DNA of 64,000 nt from Rhizopus arrhizus (taxonomy: Eukaryota > Mucoromycota > Mucoromycetes > Mucorales > Rhizopodaceae), in contig JAKZZE010000023.1 of assembly GCA_024220505.1 (NCBI GenBank), forward strand, positions 682,001 to 746,000, written 5' to 3'. Both the position numbers and the translations under genes were made by a program. Shown here piece by piece: positions 47,426 through 57,772 of this stretch (position 1 is its first letter; each line of letters starts with the position of its first letter). Under the pieces are notes generated by a model, which ran no database searches, was not told the DNA's origin, and was given only the letters and a program-made list of their open reading frames with translations.

Positions 47426-48469
47426 TTAAGTTGAGCATTCAAGGGACAATTCAGAGTCTAGGTCAGAATTTGACGACATGGTCATACTTTGTTGTAAACT
47501 TTCTTCATAAACTTCCTTCAAATTGGTATCCATACTCATGATTAAGTCATTGATTATCCAGAGCTTTGCTATAAAACGGGGACCATTTTGTTTCAATGTC
47601 GCAGCGGTCATTGGTACTTTAAATTCGGCTTCCAAACAGAATATGTAGTTACTTAAATCAGGTGTTGACAAGCTGCAGACATAGAAAGTATTATCTAAAT
47701 ACCAAAACCGAACGTAAATTACAAATGAGAAGTGCCAGTAAGACATATAAAGACCTACCATATAAGTGAAAGCCGTACACTTTTAATTTTTTGATCGCTG
47801 CCGCGGAAGAAGGAGACTTAGAATCAATTATTGACTTCAAAATATGCTTGAGATTTTTGGCTGTCTTGCGTCTGTCCTCAAGAAAATGGGTATGATTGGT
47901 TTTATGAAGAGGGCCACTAAGTTCTAGCAATGCCAACTCTTGTTCATATAATTTGTGAGAAAATATTATATCAATTTTTGGCCCTACACTTCTTCTTTCT
48001 TCATCATAGATCTTCTTGTTTTGCCATTTAGCAACGCATCGAAGATATGGTTCGCCACTAAGACAAGTTGAATTAATATCTGTGCAATAATTCCGAATGC
48101 TTGGTTGACCTACCATTTGATACTGGAGAAGGGTATATCTTTTGTTACAAGTTTTATCAGAGGTCTGACGAAGAGGTAAAGGCGTTCGTCCTCACTGGCT
48201 GATTTGCATATATCTTCCTCAAAAAAAGCGTTGACTTTTTTGCTTTCAGGTAAGATTAACAAAGAAAAACACTGAAAAAAAAAAAGTATTGATACTCACT
48301 AAACTTTAAGAGCTTTTCTCTTCATCGTATAAGTCTACTGTGTTTCCAGATTTGCAAACCAATCAATATTTTCCAGTCTCGCTGTAAAGGAAAGTAGCAC
48401 AAATGTAAAAATGGACTTCACAGAGGGACTTAAATAACGTGGAAGTATAGTGATATTAATGACGCTCAT
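47426..48469 (-). pseudogene. Element gene B, Mucorales repeat-family protein with nuclease-like motif
   Basis: A possible start is ATG 48469 (MSVINITILPRYLSPSVKSI). After at least one frame problem near 48350 the coding resumes as LLILPESKKVNAFFEEDICK and DIPFSSIKW. It is spliced (GTAGGT...TTAG) to SGEPYLRCVAKWQNKKIYDE, VGPKIDIIF, ELALLELSGPLHKTNHTHFL and LKHILKSIID. A second intron leads to TFYVCSLSTPDLSNYIFCLE and MTAATLKQNGPRFIAKLWII. The KIDIIF...LLELSGP order resembles the D-x(n)-E-x-(K/S) core of PD-(D/E)XK-type proteins abundant in Mucorales genomes, as I remember them. Function is unknown. The intron evidence makes it a real former gene. Confidence 0.5.
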
Positions 48470-49536
48470 TGTTACATTATCTTTTATTTCTGTGAAGTTT
48501 TACGTAATTTGTATGATATACTAAAAGAAAAAGCTATACTGTAACCTTTAGCCATAGCGTTATATTATTCAATTATGAATTCGGATTATTCGTTCTTTTC
48601 CTAACGCTCTGTTCGATTGAGTGATTCCGCCTTTCTCTTTCTTGAAGTTCGATCCAAAATTAAATCCTCCCAATCCTTGTAAGTCACTACATCTGCTTCA
48701 GGTTCTATGTTGCCTAAGGCTTGCAATATGTGTGTTTCCAACTCAGGGTCAATGTTTTCGCAACCACTAATTTGTGCATCAATATCCTGTACTTTGTCTT
48801 GGCGTTCTAAATCTGCAGTACTATCTGACCGAAAGAAAGTTTCATCGTCCGAGGAAAAATACATCGTTTCGAGTTCATGAGCATATTTAGCTTCCAGAAT
48901 TACATTAAGCTTGGTATAGTTTGCGTACACCAATCGTCTCAAAGATAAGACTGCCGCCAATACATGTGCAAATGATGCAGCGTGGATTTCGTCTTTTGGG
49001 ACCGAAAAACTGCCTTTCTTGTATGTGACTAGATGATCTTCTGAAATAAATCGTGTGCCATATAATGTAAGCTTCAATCCTTGCCATTGACAGGTGATAG
49101 CTTCAAGTTGCTTCATAATTTCAACACTTCCAAGGCGATCAGTCCATTTTCTTAACATAGCCTTTTGTAACGCTTTTCCTTTTCGAATACCACTTTTCAC
49201 ACCTTTTAAGCCAGGTTTTTCTTCTGCTGAGAGGTAGTCATTATCGTCATTAATGCTTCTTAAAATAAAATCTACACGTTGATTATTTATATCCTCGAAT
49301 TCTTTCGTTATGTTTGAATAACAGTCAGCTCTTTTCGAGGTGAGCTTGTCGTCGTAGATGAACGCATTGTCAAAGACAGCTTAGTATACATGCATCCGAA
49401 ACCAGGATTCGTTATGATCTGATTTTAGCAGGAGACACGAAGACCAAAGTTCTGCAATCGTACCAAAGGCTAATCTGGTGTATCGACATAACGGGTCCAT
49501 ATTTTCTTGAGAGTAAAAAATTGCTAACAATTTTTC

Positions 49537-49549
49537 AATATCCTTTCGA
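49537..49549. repeat. Left target-site duplication of the LINE
   Basis: AATATCCTTTCGA, identical to 51487-51499. Removing the LINE and one copy restores the gene A reading frame. Confidence 0.9.
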
Positions 49550-51486
49550 TGACGTTGTCTGTTTCCTAAATGATACATACGAGCTCAATATTTTACATGA
49601 GCATCTCAATTTATATGCTAAGGCTTCCAATGCAAAGGTAAACTTTAATAAAACAGAAGCAGTCTCCCTCTCAGGTTCTCGCTTATGCTATCAGCGTATT
49701 TGGCGGACGCATCTCTTGCAGTAACAGATCCACTCCTGACATGACAGCTCATCTCGTGAACCGGTCATCTATTTGGGCTTCCCTCTCCATTCTTCCATTG
49801 CCCAACGTGACACTTATCTTACTTCACTACTGTCTAAAATTACGACTGGCATGCAATTGCACTCTCATCGGTCTTTGTCTATTCGGGGTCGTGTTACTAT
49901 TTTAAACTCTTTGATTCTCTCCAAATTGCGGCATGTGCTCCGCATTCTTTCCGTTCCAAAATTATTCTTCAAAAGACTGAAATCTCAAATATCAGGGTTT
50001 GTTTCTACCAAAAGATCGCCAAGGGTTAACTTTGAGACCATGTGCTTTCCTCGCAACAAAGGTGGATTGGGGTTCTCAATCCTCACATCCAGCAAAGTGC
50101 TCTACAGTTGAGATGGGTATTGCCTCTTCTTCATGATCGTCCCTGCTCTCCTACCTCCGACTTTTGGAACCATCGTTCGTTACAATCGTTCGTTATATTG
50201 CCTCTGCTCGTCGATCATCTCTTGAGGCATTCCTTACCGGTTGGGTCCCAAGTGCCTATACTTTTGGATTATCGCCAGGCGTTTGTTTTTCCTTCCTTAC
50301 GACCTAAGGCTTTGGCCCAATCCTTTGATGGTGTCTTCTCCTTATTTTTCACGGCTGTGGATAATCTTCCGCATCTCTTTGACCAGATCGTCATCAACCC
50401 TTAAACAGCTCTATGCCTCAAGCTGGGTGATGTTTCTGTTTTCTCGTCCTCTTGTCCATTACCGAAATCGATGGCTCAGCTGCCTTGTTCCTTGGCTTAC
50501 AAATTCGATCCTACCAAGGGAAGATTACAATTGAAGCTCCCCGCCGAAATCTCCATTCACCCCTACCTAACTAAACGGTTTTTAAAGTGGGCTCGACTTG
50601 ATCAACTGAAGCTTCAACCATTCTTTATTCGAGCTTTCCTGCGTCCTCACTCATCGTTTACTCCAGTGACCCACTCTCTAGTCGATATGTCCCTTTTTCT
50701 GGCTACACTGTCCTTAGTTGATCATCCTGGGGTCCGCCTCCGTCTCACCTCTCGACGTTATCGTCGTTTATGTTGTCCGTCCATACCTTCTTTAAACCTT
50801 TATCCGAATCTTACCTCCTCCAAATGGCTCGCCTTATGGCGCTTCCCTCTTAGGCCGCAAAGCCGTGACATCTGGTACAGGCTACTTCACAACAAACTGC
50901 CTTGTCGATCGAACCTGTATTGGACGTCAAAAATTTGTCATATTTGCACTGCACCAGAAGAAACACCATTTCATTTCCTCCTCGAATGTCCTCGCAAACT
51001 TGCCGTTCGGTCGTCCCTCTAGGTCTCGCAGTTTGAACAGCCTTTCTCGACCTTTTCGTTACGATGCGCCCTTTTTCTCTTGCAGTTTCCTATATGCCGC
51101 CCCACTGCTATTCAAGAGCCTTCAATTTTCTTTGGTTGTATCTTGTTGGCTGTCTGGCGCAACCACTGGTCCTCGATCTTCGATCAACGTCCTTTTACCA
51201 CTTCTGCCACAATAAGCTCTGCTAATCAACTTTTGTCTGCCTTCTTGCAAGAACTACTCATTTCCGATGGAATCTTTCCTGTACCTCTTCCGCATTTAGT
51301 ACTGCCCTGTTATTTCCCTCAACGTCGATCTCACACTTATACGGGTGATCTCTCTTTCAACTAAATCATTTCATAAAACAAAAACACAACAACAATTTAA
51401 AATCCTTAAAATCTACAAAACATATCACGTGCCTTTTTAAATCGGTTGCTTAATAAACTCAGAGACTTGTTTCCTAATAAAAAAAA
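49550..51486 (+). mobile_element. 5'-truncated LINE with target-site duplication
   Basis: The element begins inside the reverse transcriptase palm (DDVVCFLNDTYELNILHEHL, from the FADD-type motif) and runs through the thumb (LNLYAKASNAKVNFNKTEAV, SLSIRGRVTILNSLILSKL, FPRNKGGLGF) to a C-terminal zinc region CHICTAPEETPFHFLLECP (C-x2-C-x7-H-x4-C). It ends in an A-rich 3' tail. A 13 bp duplication AATATCCTTTCGA flanks it (49537-49549 and 51487-51499), the mark of target-primed reverse transcription. The ORF is broken by several frame changes. It sits opposite in orientation to gene A, which it interrupts. Confidence 0.9.
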
Positions 51487-51499
51487 AATATCCTTTCGA
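51487..51499. repeat. Right target-site duplication of the LINE
   Basis: AATATCCTTTCGA immediately after the A-rich LINE tail. Confidence 0.9.
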
Positions 51500-52292
51500 C
51501 TTTTGCAATCAGCTATCTTCATTAACATTTCCCTTTCACTTTTAGTTATCATAGGCTGTAAGCCAAGTTATAAGTCATTAGTGGTTTCTTTAAGACACTT
51601 TTTAAATCGTCCTGCAATCCTGTCCTCCATTAAGTCTAAGTATCCATCATTCCCAAATTTATCGCATAGGAATGCCATTCTTTCATTAGGTGTCATATTT
51701 TTTACATTATCGATGAGAGTCGCTTGACTGGATTGTTCGTTCTGTTGATATTGTCGATCTTGTTGCCCTTGTTGGACTGTTTATGACGTCTTCATCCAAA
51801 AGCTGTCGTGTATGGCTTGCTACGTTTAAAAGCTTCTTTATCTGGGAGGAGGTACATATTTTATAAATGGATTCTCGCAAAGAATCAATTTTCTCCTTAT
51901 CTTCTAAAGTGCTGTTAGCGCGTCGATCCTTGTAGTTGTCAAGACATTCTTTCAAATATAAATCGCCCAATTTTTCCAAGTTGTTTTTGGTAGGCTCAAT
52001 CACAAGTTGGTGATCAATGAGAATTTTCAGGACAGTTTCGTATTTCCACTCAGAGATAGCGTAGTTCGTTAAGTGATCAGCAGCAATTTTACAGATCGAA
52101 TTCTTGTCCTCCTCTAGATTTAAAGTGTTGAGCATTTTTCGTGAGGAAGGTGTATTCGACATCCAAGCTGTTCAACAGGAAAAACTCTCAGTTCCTTCCT
52201 CATGTCCTCAAAACTTGTTTAACCTCGTACTGCTCGCGCAAAGAGAAAAGAATTTCGAGATGTCCAAACGAATATAAAAAATAATAAGATTT

Positions 52293-52693
52293 ATGCGCCC
52301 TTTTGTCAATAAACTTCTAAAGACAACTGTACCAAATGCAGGGGCTGACTTTATACAAGAATCCCAAAATGAGAATTTGGAAGATTGAGAGGAAGAAGAG
52401 GAACTACAAGTGAATGTTTTTTACTCGGAAGAGGTAGAAGGTAGAAAAGTAGGATATTCTCTTTTTACGCTTATGAAAAACTAACTGAATACATGTAGCG
52501 GAAAATAACGAAATTTGTTCCTATATTTTGACTAACTACTGTGGAACGAGTAAAACAGTCAATCGAAGCATCTCGGCTAAAAGCAGATGAAAATCAGCTA
52601 AAATTTGGTACACATCGCGTGTTAAGAAGAAGCGACAGATTCATGTGCAATTCAGAACTTCTGGGCTCTTATAAAGAGCAAGATGAAGCGTGA
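52293..52693 (+). pseudogene. Element rightward ORF, unrecognised, partly inside the inverted repeat
   Basis: ATG 52293 opens MRPFVNKLLKTTVPNAGADF, continues to NENLED and meets TGA at 52386. The same frame then reads EEEEELQVNVFYSEE. A GTAGAA donor near 52430 and an acceptor near 52560 could join it to the exon-like frame in the repeat (SIEASRLKADENQLKFGTHR to KEQDEA, stop 52693). It is divergent from gene A, with about 130 bp between starts. Splicing and function are inferred. The nonsense codon argues that the copy is dead. Confidence 0.35.
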
Positions 52694-52779
52694 AAAGCTA
52701 ATGACTGAGGAAACTTTATCTCAAAGAAGAGCTTATGCCTGCAACAATGTCCATGTTAGCTAGCTCCGTGCTTTTTGCA
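52518..52779 (-). repeat. Right long inverted repeat block (262 bp)
   Basis: Partner of 45648-45909. Its plus strand encodes an exon-like frame (VKQSIEASRLKADENQLKFG, then LLGSYKEQDEA) ending at 52693. Confidence 0.9.
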
Positions 52780-52834
52780 GTCATTCTAAGCGGCATATCA
52801 GTTACTGCCGAGCCAATAAAAAAATTAAAATTGA

Positions 52835-52856
52835 CCAATATTTCCCAGCTTCACTG
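52835..52856 (-). repeat. Right 22 bp terminus of the element
   Basis: Exact inverted partner of 45490-45511. It lies 85 bp before the SEN15 start codon. Confidence 0.75.
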
Positions 52857-52941
52857 TCGCTGAACTTGTTAATTCTTGAGAATAATTTTTTTTTGAAATA
52901 CCGTTCAAAATACACCCCCTTCTTCTTTTCGACTTTAAAAA

Positions 52942-53477
52942 ATGTCTTTTGAATCAAAGGCTTGTACAATATATACATTAATTTTTTTATTAGAATATTA
53001 TTAATAATTTTATAATAGACTCAGGATATTCAATTAAAATCAGCTAATTATCCACCATTAAACGCTTTTCTGTCACAAAAAGTTTTCGCAGACCTTGTTT
53101 TAGCAAAAAAATGGAAATATGTTGAATATAAGCCAATTGATGATTTAGAAATATGTGTTTTTCTTACCAAAGAATCCAACGATGTAAGAAAAAAAAAAAT
53201 ACCTGTAACCTTGTGACTCTATTTATTTAACTTAATGGATACAGAATCAATTGTGCATTGTGCCTATTCATGGAGAAGATTCACTATCATTAAATAGAAT
53301 CAATGATATATTCTGCTCTTTATCAAAAAACGATATAAAGTAAGTTTTTTATTTATTTGTGTTAAGAACCATACTTATAAAAGTAGAAGGAGCAAAATCA
53401 CTTTAGCTATTTATTCAGCAGATTCAACCATTGTTTATTATCATATTCATCAAGGGCTTGTGCCTAAAGAAAATTAA
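52942..53477 (+). CDS. SEN15: tRNA-splicing endonuclease subunit Sen15
   Basis: Non-catalytic subunit of the Sen2/Sen34/Sen54/Sen15 complex that excises tRNA introns. Four exons (52942-52959, 53019-53183, 53245-53339, 53390-53477) sum to 366 nt, or 121 aa. Coding blocks are SANYPPLNAFLSQKVFADLV, AKKWKYVEYKPIDDLEICVF, NQLCIVPIHGEDSLS and the hallmark ITLAIYSADSTIVYYHIHQG near the C-terminus. The first exon (MSFESK) is joined by a GC-AG intron (GCTTGT donor), since no GT donor keeps the frame; that start is less certain than the rest. The inverted-repeat element ends 85 bp upstream, so its right end is effectively the promoter region. Confidence 0.88.
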
Positions 53478-54458
53478 CCCTGCAACTCCATATACAATTA
53501 GAATAAACATTATTAAACATAAAATAAGAATAGACAATTATAAAAGACAGTTCATTCAATCATCTACCCCTGAATATTTTCATTTCTTTCTTGAAATATA
53601 AAAAAACTTTATTGACTACATCATAAACATTCAAATAAGAGTAAAAAACACACACAAGTCTCTTCTTTACTCTCCATTCAAATTTAATGATTGAGACAGT
53701 CGTAGAATGCTGTGTTTTTTAATGCTTGTTTCACCAAACTTGCTCACTTTTCTTTTCGGTTTTACATTATGAAATCATTAACTCATTTCTAAAAATTAAT
53801 TCTAATTTATCTTAATTCATAAAATGCCCTTTTGCTTCCTGGCTAGAACTTTGTAATAAAAAAAATTAGTGTAAGTGCAAGTACAATGATTATGTTTTGT
53901 GCCATTTTAAAATTCACATATGTAAATATGATTCATTTTATTTAACAAATAGTTCAATAATGAGGTTGTCTTATTTCTTTCATCTCTTTTTATTTTCAAA
54001 AGGCTGCCTTTCTTCTTCCAAATTAAAAATTTAGTTTTAACCCTATTTTGATAAGTGAAGGTCTTTTTTCTTGAAAAAAAAAAACAAGTCTGTATTTATG
54101 AGTTATTTAATTTAATTATTCTCCAAATATCACTACGCTCTGTATAGTTTGTTTTATTTCAAGAATTACATAAGGACTGATAAGTGAGTACGAAGTTGCG
54201 GAGATATTGTAATTTTTTAAAGCATAAAAAATGTGTCTTTGAATACATTTTCCGCTTATAGATTTAAAAAAGAAGCATCAAACAGGAGAATAATATTTTT
54301 GAAGATTTAATTGTAGTAATAAATAGACTAGATCATGATCCTTGAGAAATGCAAAAGATGTGATCCTTGGCGTTTTTAATCTCTAGCATAAATACTAAAA
54401 CGGATTTCGGAGCTAGAAACTATTTTGTAACATTTTTCTCCTTATTTTGAAATAGATT
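53478..54458. other. Intergenic, no gene seen
   Basis: AT-rich region between SEN15 and NAP1 with no coding signal; it contains the NAP1 promoter. Confidence 0.5.
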
Positions 54459-55917
54459 ATGGCATCTCAACAATCTGGTAATGTTGTTGTTCTCCCAACA
54501 GGGATAATGTTCTAATGGGAGAGGGCTTTTAGGTGTTGACATTAAGAATAAAGGAGGTAATAATTTAACAGCACCCACGCCTCAAAACACACCCATCAAT
54601 CCTGCTCCTATAACATCCACTCATAACCCAACAATGGACACTATTTCTGAAAATACAGACACACTCGATTCACAAGGTATACTTATTATTCAGTTTTTGA
54701 TATTTTTATAAACCCAGTCTATTGTAAAGATACAACTAGTAACGGACTTGCCGGTGCATTCACTGGTAATCCCGCTCTTTTGAGTATGTTACAAGGCAAG
54801 TTGGGTACACTCGTCGGTCGTTCTTCAGGTTATATTGAATCATTACCTGCATCTGTAAAACGTCGTTTAAATGGTCTCAAGTATTTCCAGTCGAAGCATG
54901 CTGAACTTGAAAACAAGTTTCAAGAAGAAGTATTAGAATTAGAAAAGAAATATCTTGAACTGTATAAGCCCTTGTACGAAAAGCGTGCTAAAATCGTTAC
55001 AGGAAGCTATGAGCCAACAGACGAAGAGGTTACTTTGGGCAAAAAAGTAGATGAAGAAGAGGACAGAGAAGATGAAGAGAAAGAGGAAGTGGATGACAAG
55101 GATGTCAAAGGTGTTCCTGGATTTTGGTTAGTCTCATTAAAAAATCATCCACAAATTGCAAAAACAATCACTGAAAGAGATGAAGAAGCTTTGAGATACC
55201 TGGTTGATGTTCGAATGACATACCTTGATAAACCTGGTTTCAAGCTAGAGTTTGAGTTTTCAGAGAATGACTTCTTTACAAACAAATTGCTCACCAAGAC
55301 ATACTATTACCAAGACTTTGCTTATGGAGGAGATTTTGTTTATGATCATGCTGAAGGTTGTACATTGGATTGGAAGGAAGGCAAAGATTTGACGGTGGTA
55401 GTAGAAACAAAGAAGCAGCGTCAAAAGGGCACTAGCAAATCCCGTGTTGTTAAACATACCGTTTCTTCAGACTCATTCTTTTATTTCTTCAGTCCACCTA
55501 TTATTCCTAATGAAGATGAAGAGATTGGTGAAGAAGAAGCGGAAGGATTAGATGCAAAGCTTGAGGCGGATTATGAAATGGGTGAAGAGTTTAAGGATAA
55601 GATTATTCCTCATGCTGTGAATTACTTTACAGGCAAAGCCCTACAGTATGACGATTTCGATGACGAAAATTTTGATGTAGGGAGAAGAAGTTATTATATT
55701 CGATTTTAGTTGTTAAAAATACATTGATTTTCCTTTATAGGATGATTACTATGATGAAGATGAAGATGAAGATGAAGATGATGAGGATGATGATGATGAT
55801 GACGATGACACTGTAAGCTTAAAAAAAAACTTAAACATATAAATCTACAAGTTTTTAACAAAAATATGTTTGTAGCCTGCTAATGGTGAAAAAGCACCCG
55901 AATGTAAACAATCTTAA
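54459..55917 (+). CDS. NAP1: Nucleosome assembly protein NAP1
   Basis: H2A-H2B histone chaperone that shuttles between nucleus and cytoplasm. Five exons (54459-54477, 54533-54676, 54730-55676, 55741-55812, 55876-55917) sum to 1224 nt, or 407 aa. The NAP fold begins SLPASVKRRLNGLKYFQSKH, with the dimer helix KFQEEVLELEKKYLELYKPL. GVPGFWLVSLKNHP, YLDKPGFKLEFEFSENDFF and DSFFYFFSPP follow. The C-terminal acidic tail is encoded by a GAT/GAA repeat forming its own 72-nt exon (55741-55812). The last exon ends ECKQS, a CaaX-type prenylation box like that of animal NAP1L1. Exon 1 is only 19 nt. Confidence 0.95.
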
Positions 55918-56530
55918 TATACTTACTACCATGAATAAAGCTTTTAGATATCTATAATTATAACAGTAGCAAAAAAATATTTGTTTTAAATCTGTTTTTG
56001 ATAAATCTATTACTATCAATGGTTTTTGTAGGTTTGTTCAAACCAAAGCTTTGGCTAATTCAAACTTTAAAAAACTTTTCCTACCTACGAAAAACGGTGA
56101 TCGCTGTAAAAATAAAGTAGTACCAGCAAATTCGGCTATTATAAGTAAATCGTATTTGCACACATCAGTTTGGCTTGATTTTATTCAAGCAAAGGCTTTG
56201 ACTTCTGTTTAAGAAGCCTTTATCGTAGTAAGCTTTACATCAGTTAACGGCGTGACGGCAAAAGTTAGAAAGAGTACATGGATTACACTCGTTTTTATTA
56301 TGCTTTAAAAAGCATACTAAGAACCATAATTGAACAGCAGCTTCCAAAATGACCAAAGTACTTTGCTTATCACTGCAATAGTTCCCTTTGGATGCGAATC
56401 AACTTGCTTATAGTATAAATGCAAGATTTACGTCATCTGTATTTAATATTCCGCCAAAGTCAAGGCGGAGAAATCAAACATGAAACATTCAGTAACTTTA
56501 CACGTCTTTTTTTTTCTTTTTCGTTATACA
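55918..56530. other. Intergenic, no gene seen
   Basis: Upstream region of the V-ATPase gene; no coding or RNA signal recognised. Confidence 0.5.
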
Positions 56531-57376
56531 ATGTCTGAATCGTCTGTTTATTGTCCAAATTATGCACCCTTCTTTGGGTTTGCGGGTGTCTTTTGTGCTG
56601 TAAGCTTGTTTTATTAGTAACAATAACAAGAAATACTAATATTTTCATTATGTTAGATGGCTTTTAGCAGTAAATCATTACTGGACATATATACTCACAA
56701 CTTCATTCAATTAAAAATATTTTTTGATTAGCCATTGGAGCAGCTTATGGTACTTCTAAGGCCGGTATTGGTATTGCTGGTATTGGTTCTTTCAAACCTG
56801 AATTAGTCATGAAGGTATATAGCTATACGTAATGAAAAAAAGAAGTTTATACGAAAGTCCTTCTCCTATAGTCTTTAATTCCTGTTGTTATGAGTGGTAT
56901 CATCGCAGTATATGGCTTAGTTGTAGCAGTACTTTTGGCCGGTCAATGTAGGATACACAAAAAGAAAATGCCGATTCTCTCTTCTAATAGTTATCTTTAT
57001 AGTATCACCAACATCTGGTTATTCTTTATTCTCGTAAAGTTTTAAGACAATAGACGAGTCATATGTATATATTTGGTAACCTTTTTTTTTAACAGTGGAT
57101 TTATTTCTTTGGCTGCCGGTCTTTCTGTAGGAATGGGTGGTTTGGCAGCAGGCTATGCGATCGGTATTGTGGGTGACTATGTAAGTACATGCAAAGACTG
57201 TATGTGTGCTGTGAATAATTTCTATTTCTTAGTGTGTTCGAGGATATGTTAGAGAAAGCCGATTGTTCGTTACGATGGTTTTGATTTTGATTTTTGCAGA
57301 AGTCCTTGGTCTTTATGGTTTAATTGTTGCTCTTATTTTAAATGCAAAGGCCGATAACAGTATTTGCATCGCTTAG
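56531..57376 (+). CDS. VMA11: V-ATPase proteolipid subunit c' (Vma11 type)
   Basis: Integral rotor-ring subunit of the Vo sector in vacuolar and endosomal membranes. Seven exons (56531-56599, 56657-56669, 56732-56814, 56872-56947, 57003-57033, 57096-57180, 57233-57376) sum to 501 nt, or 166 aa. Exon 2 has only 13 nt. Four membrane helices are evident: [18 protein letters not shown], then [40 protein letters not shown], and [20 protein letters not shown] with the essential proton-binding Glu. [17 protein letters not shown] is the c' rather than c signature. The subtype is likely but not certain; the family is certain. Confidence 0.93.
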
Positions 57377-57513
57377 ATCACATCTTGAAATAAAAGAGTT
57401 GTTTTGATACCATTATTTCTTTGAGAATGTTCCTCTCGAATTTTTTATTTAAAATGTAAAAGCTGTAATAAAATCTTGGTAGAAAATATTAACAAATCTA
57501 TTCATTAAGAATA

Positions 57514-57515
57514 TT

Positions 57516-57557
<42 letters not shown>
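57514..57557. repeat. T9-A35 homopolymer tract
   Basis: Lies between the convergent 3' ends of VMA11 and the aspartic-protease-like gene. It may be a decayed poly(A) insertion or a nucleosome-excluding tract. Length is uncertain, as for any long homopolymer. Confidence 0.85.
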
Positions 57558-57559
<2 letters not shown>

Positions 57560-57772
57560 TCTCATAGTGAACAAAGCAAATTGCTTTTAAATGGTTTTTC
57601 CGAATTGCAGACTAAACTTTCTTTCTGATTTATTTATAATTTAATAAAAGATCTGCAATCATTGATTCCAAGCTATAAATGCAGTTTAACAAATCTTTTT
57701 TTTAGTGGCAGTTTTTCTTTCCGAAATTAATACAATGATGGTAAATACAAAATGTATGCATTATTATATTTT

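Larger units (their letters stand above)
48601..52162 (-). pseudogene. Element gene A, split by a LINE; PD-(D/E)XK-like core
   Basis: The gene starts at ATG 52162 (MSNTPSSRKMLNTLNLEEDK). A frame change occurs at about 51770, then NVKNMTPNERMAFLCDKFGN and a TAA within NDL-LGLQPMI. The frame is cut by the LINE at 49550-51486 and resumes exactly after its target duplication as RKDIEKLLAIFYSQENMDPL, NESWFRMHVY, a second TAA (49381), then VFDNAFIYDDK, NQRVDFILRS, YLSAEEKPGLKGVKSG, CQWQGLKLTLYGTRFISEDH and an acidic tail to RKRKAESLNRTER. VDFILR...SAEEK fits the D-x(n)-E-x-K pattern of PD-(D/E)XK nucleases. The NESWFR/CQWQG blocks match a repeated Mucorales hypothetical family from memory. At least three lesions plus the insertion make this copy dead. 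Confidence 0.6.
45490..52856. mobile_element. 7.4 kb element with long terminal inverted repeats, superfamily unknown
   Basis: Both ends carry the 22 bp CAGTGAAGCTGGGAAATATT(GG) (45490-45511, and reversed at 52835-52856). Inside that lies a spacer with repeated ATTGGT(N)A words, then a 262 bp inverted block (45648-45909 and 52518-52779) with one mismatch. The interior holds three decayed leftward genes, a rightward ORF at the right end, a non-coding spacer and a nested LINE. No target-site duplication is convincing; only a 2 bp TC flanks both ends. The CAGTG terminus recalls hAT or CACTA-like ends, but no DDE motif was found. This copy is probably dead. It could be non-autonomous or an uncharacterised Mucorales transposon class. 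Confidence 0.7.

Noticed and set aside
45490..52856. Assignment of the large element to hAT or CACTA from its CAGTG end
   Set aside because: No 8 bp or 3 bp target duplication and no DDE/RNase H-like transposase motifs were found, so the class is left open.
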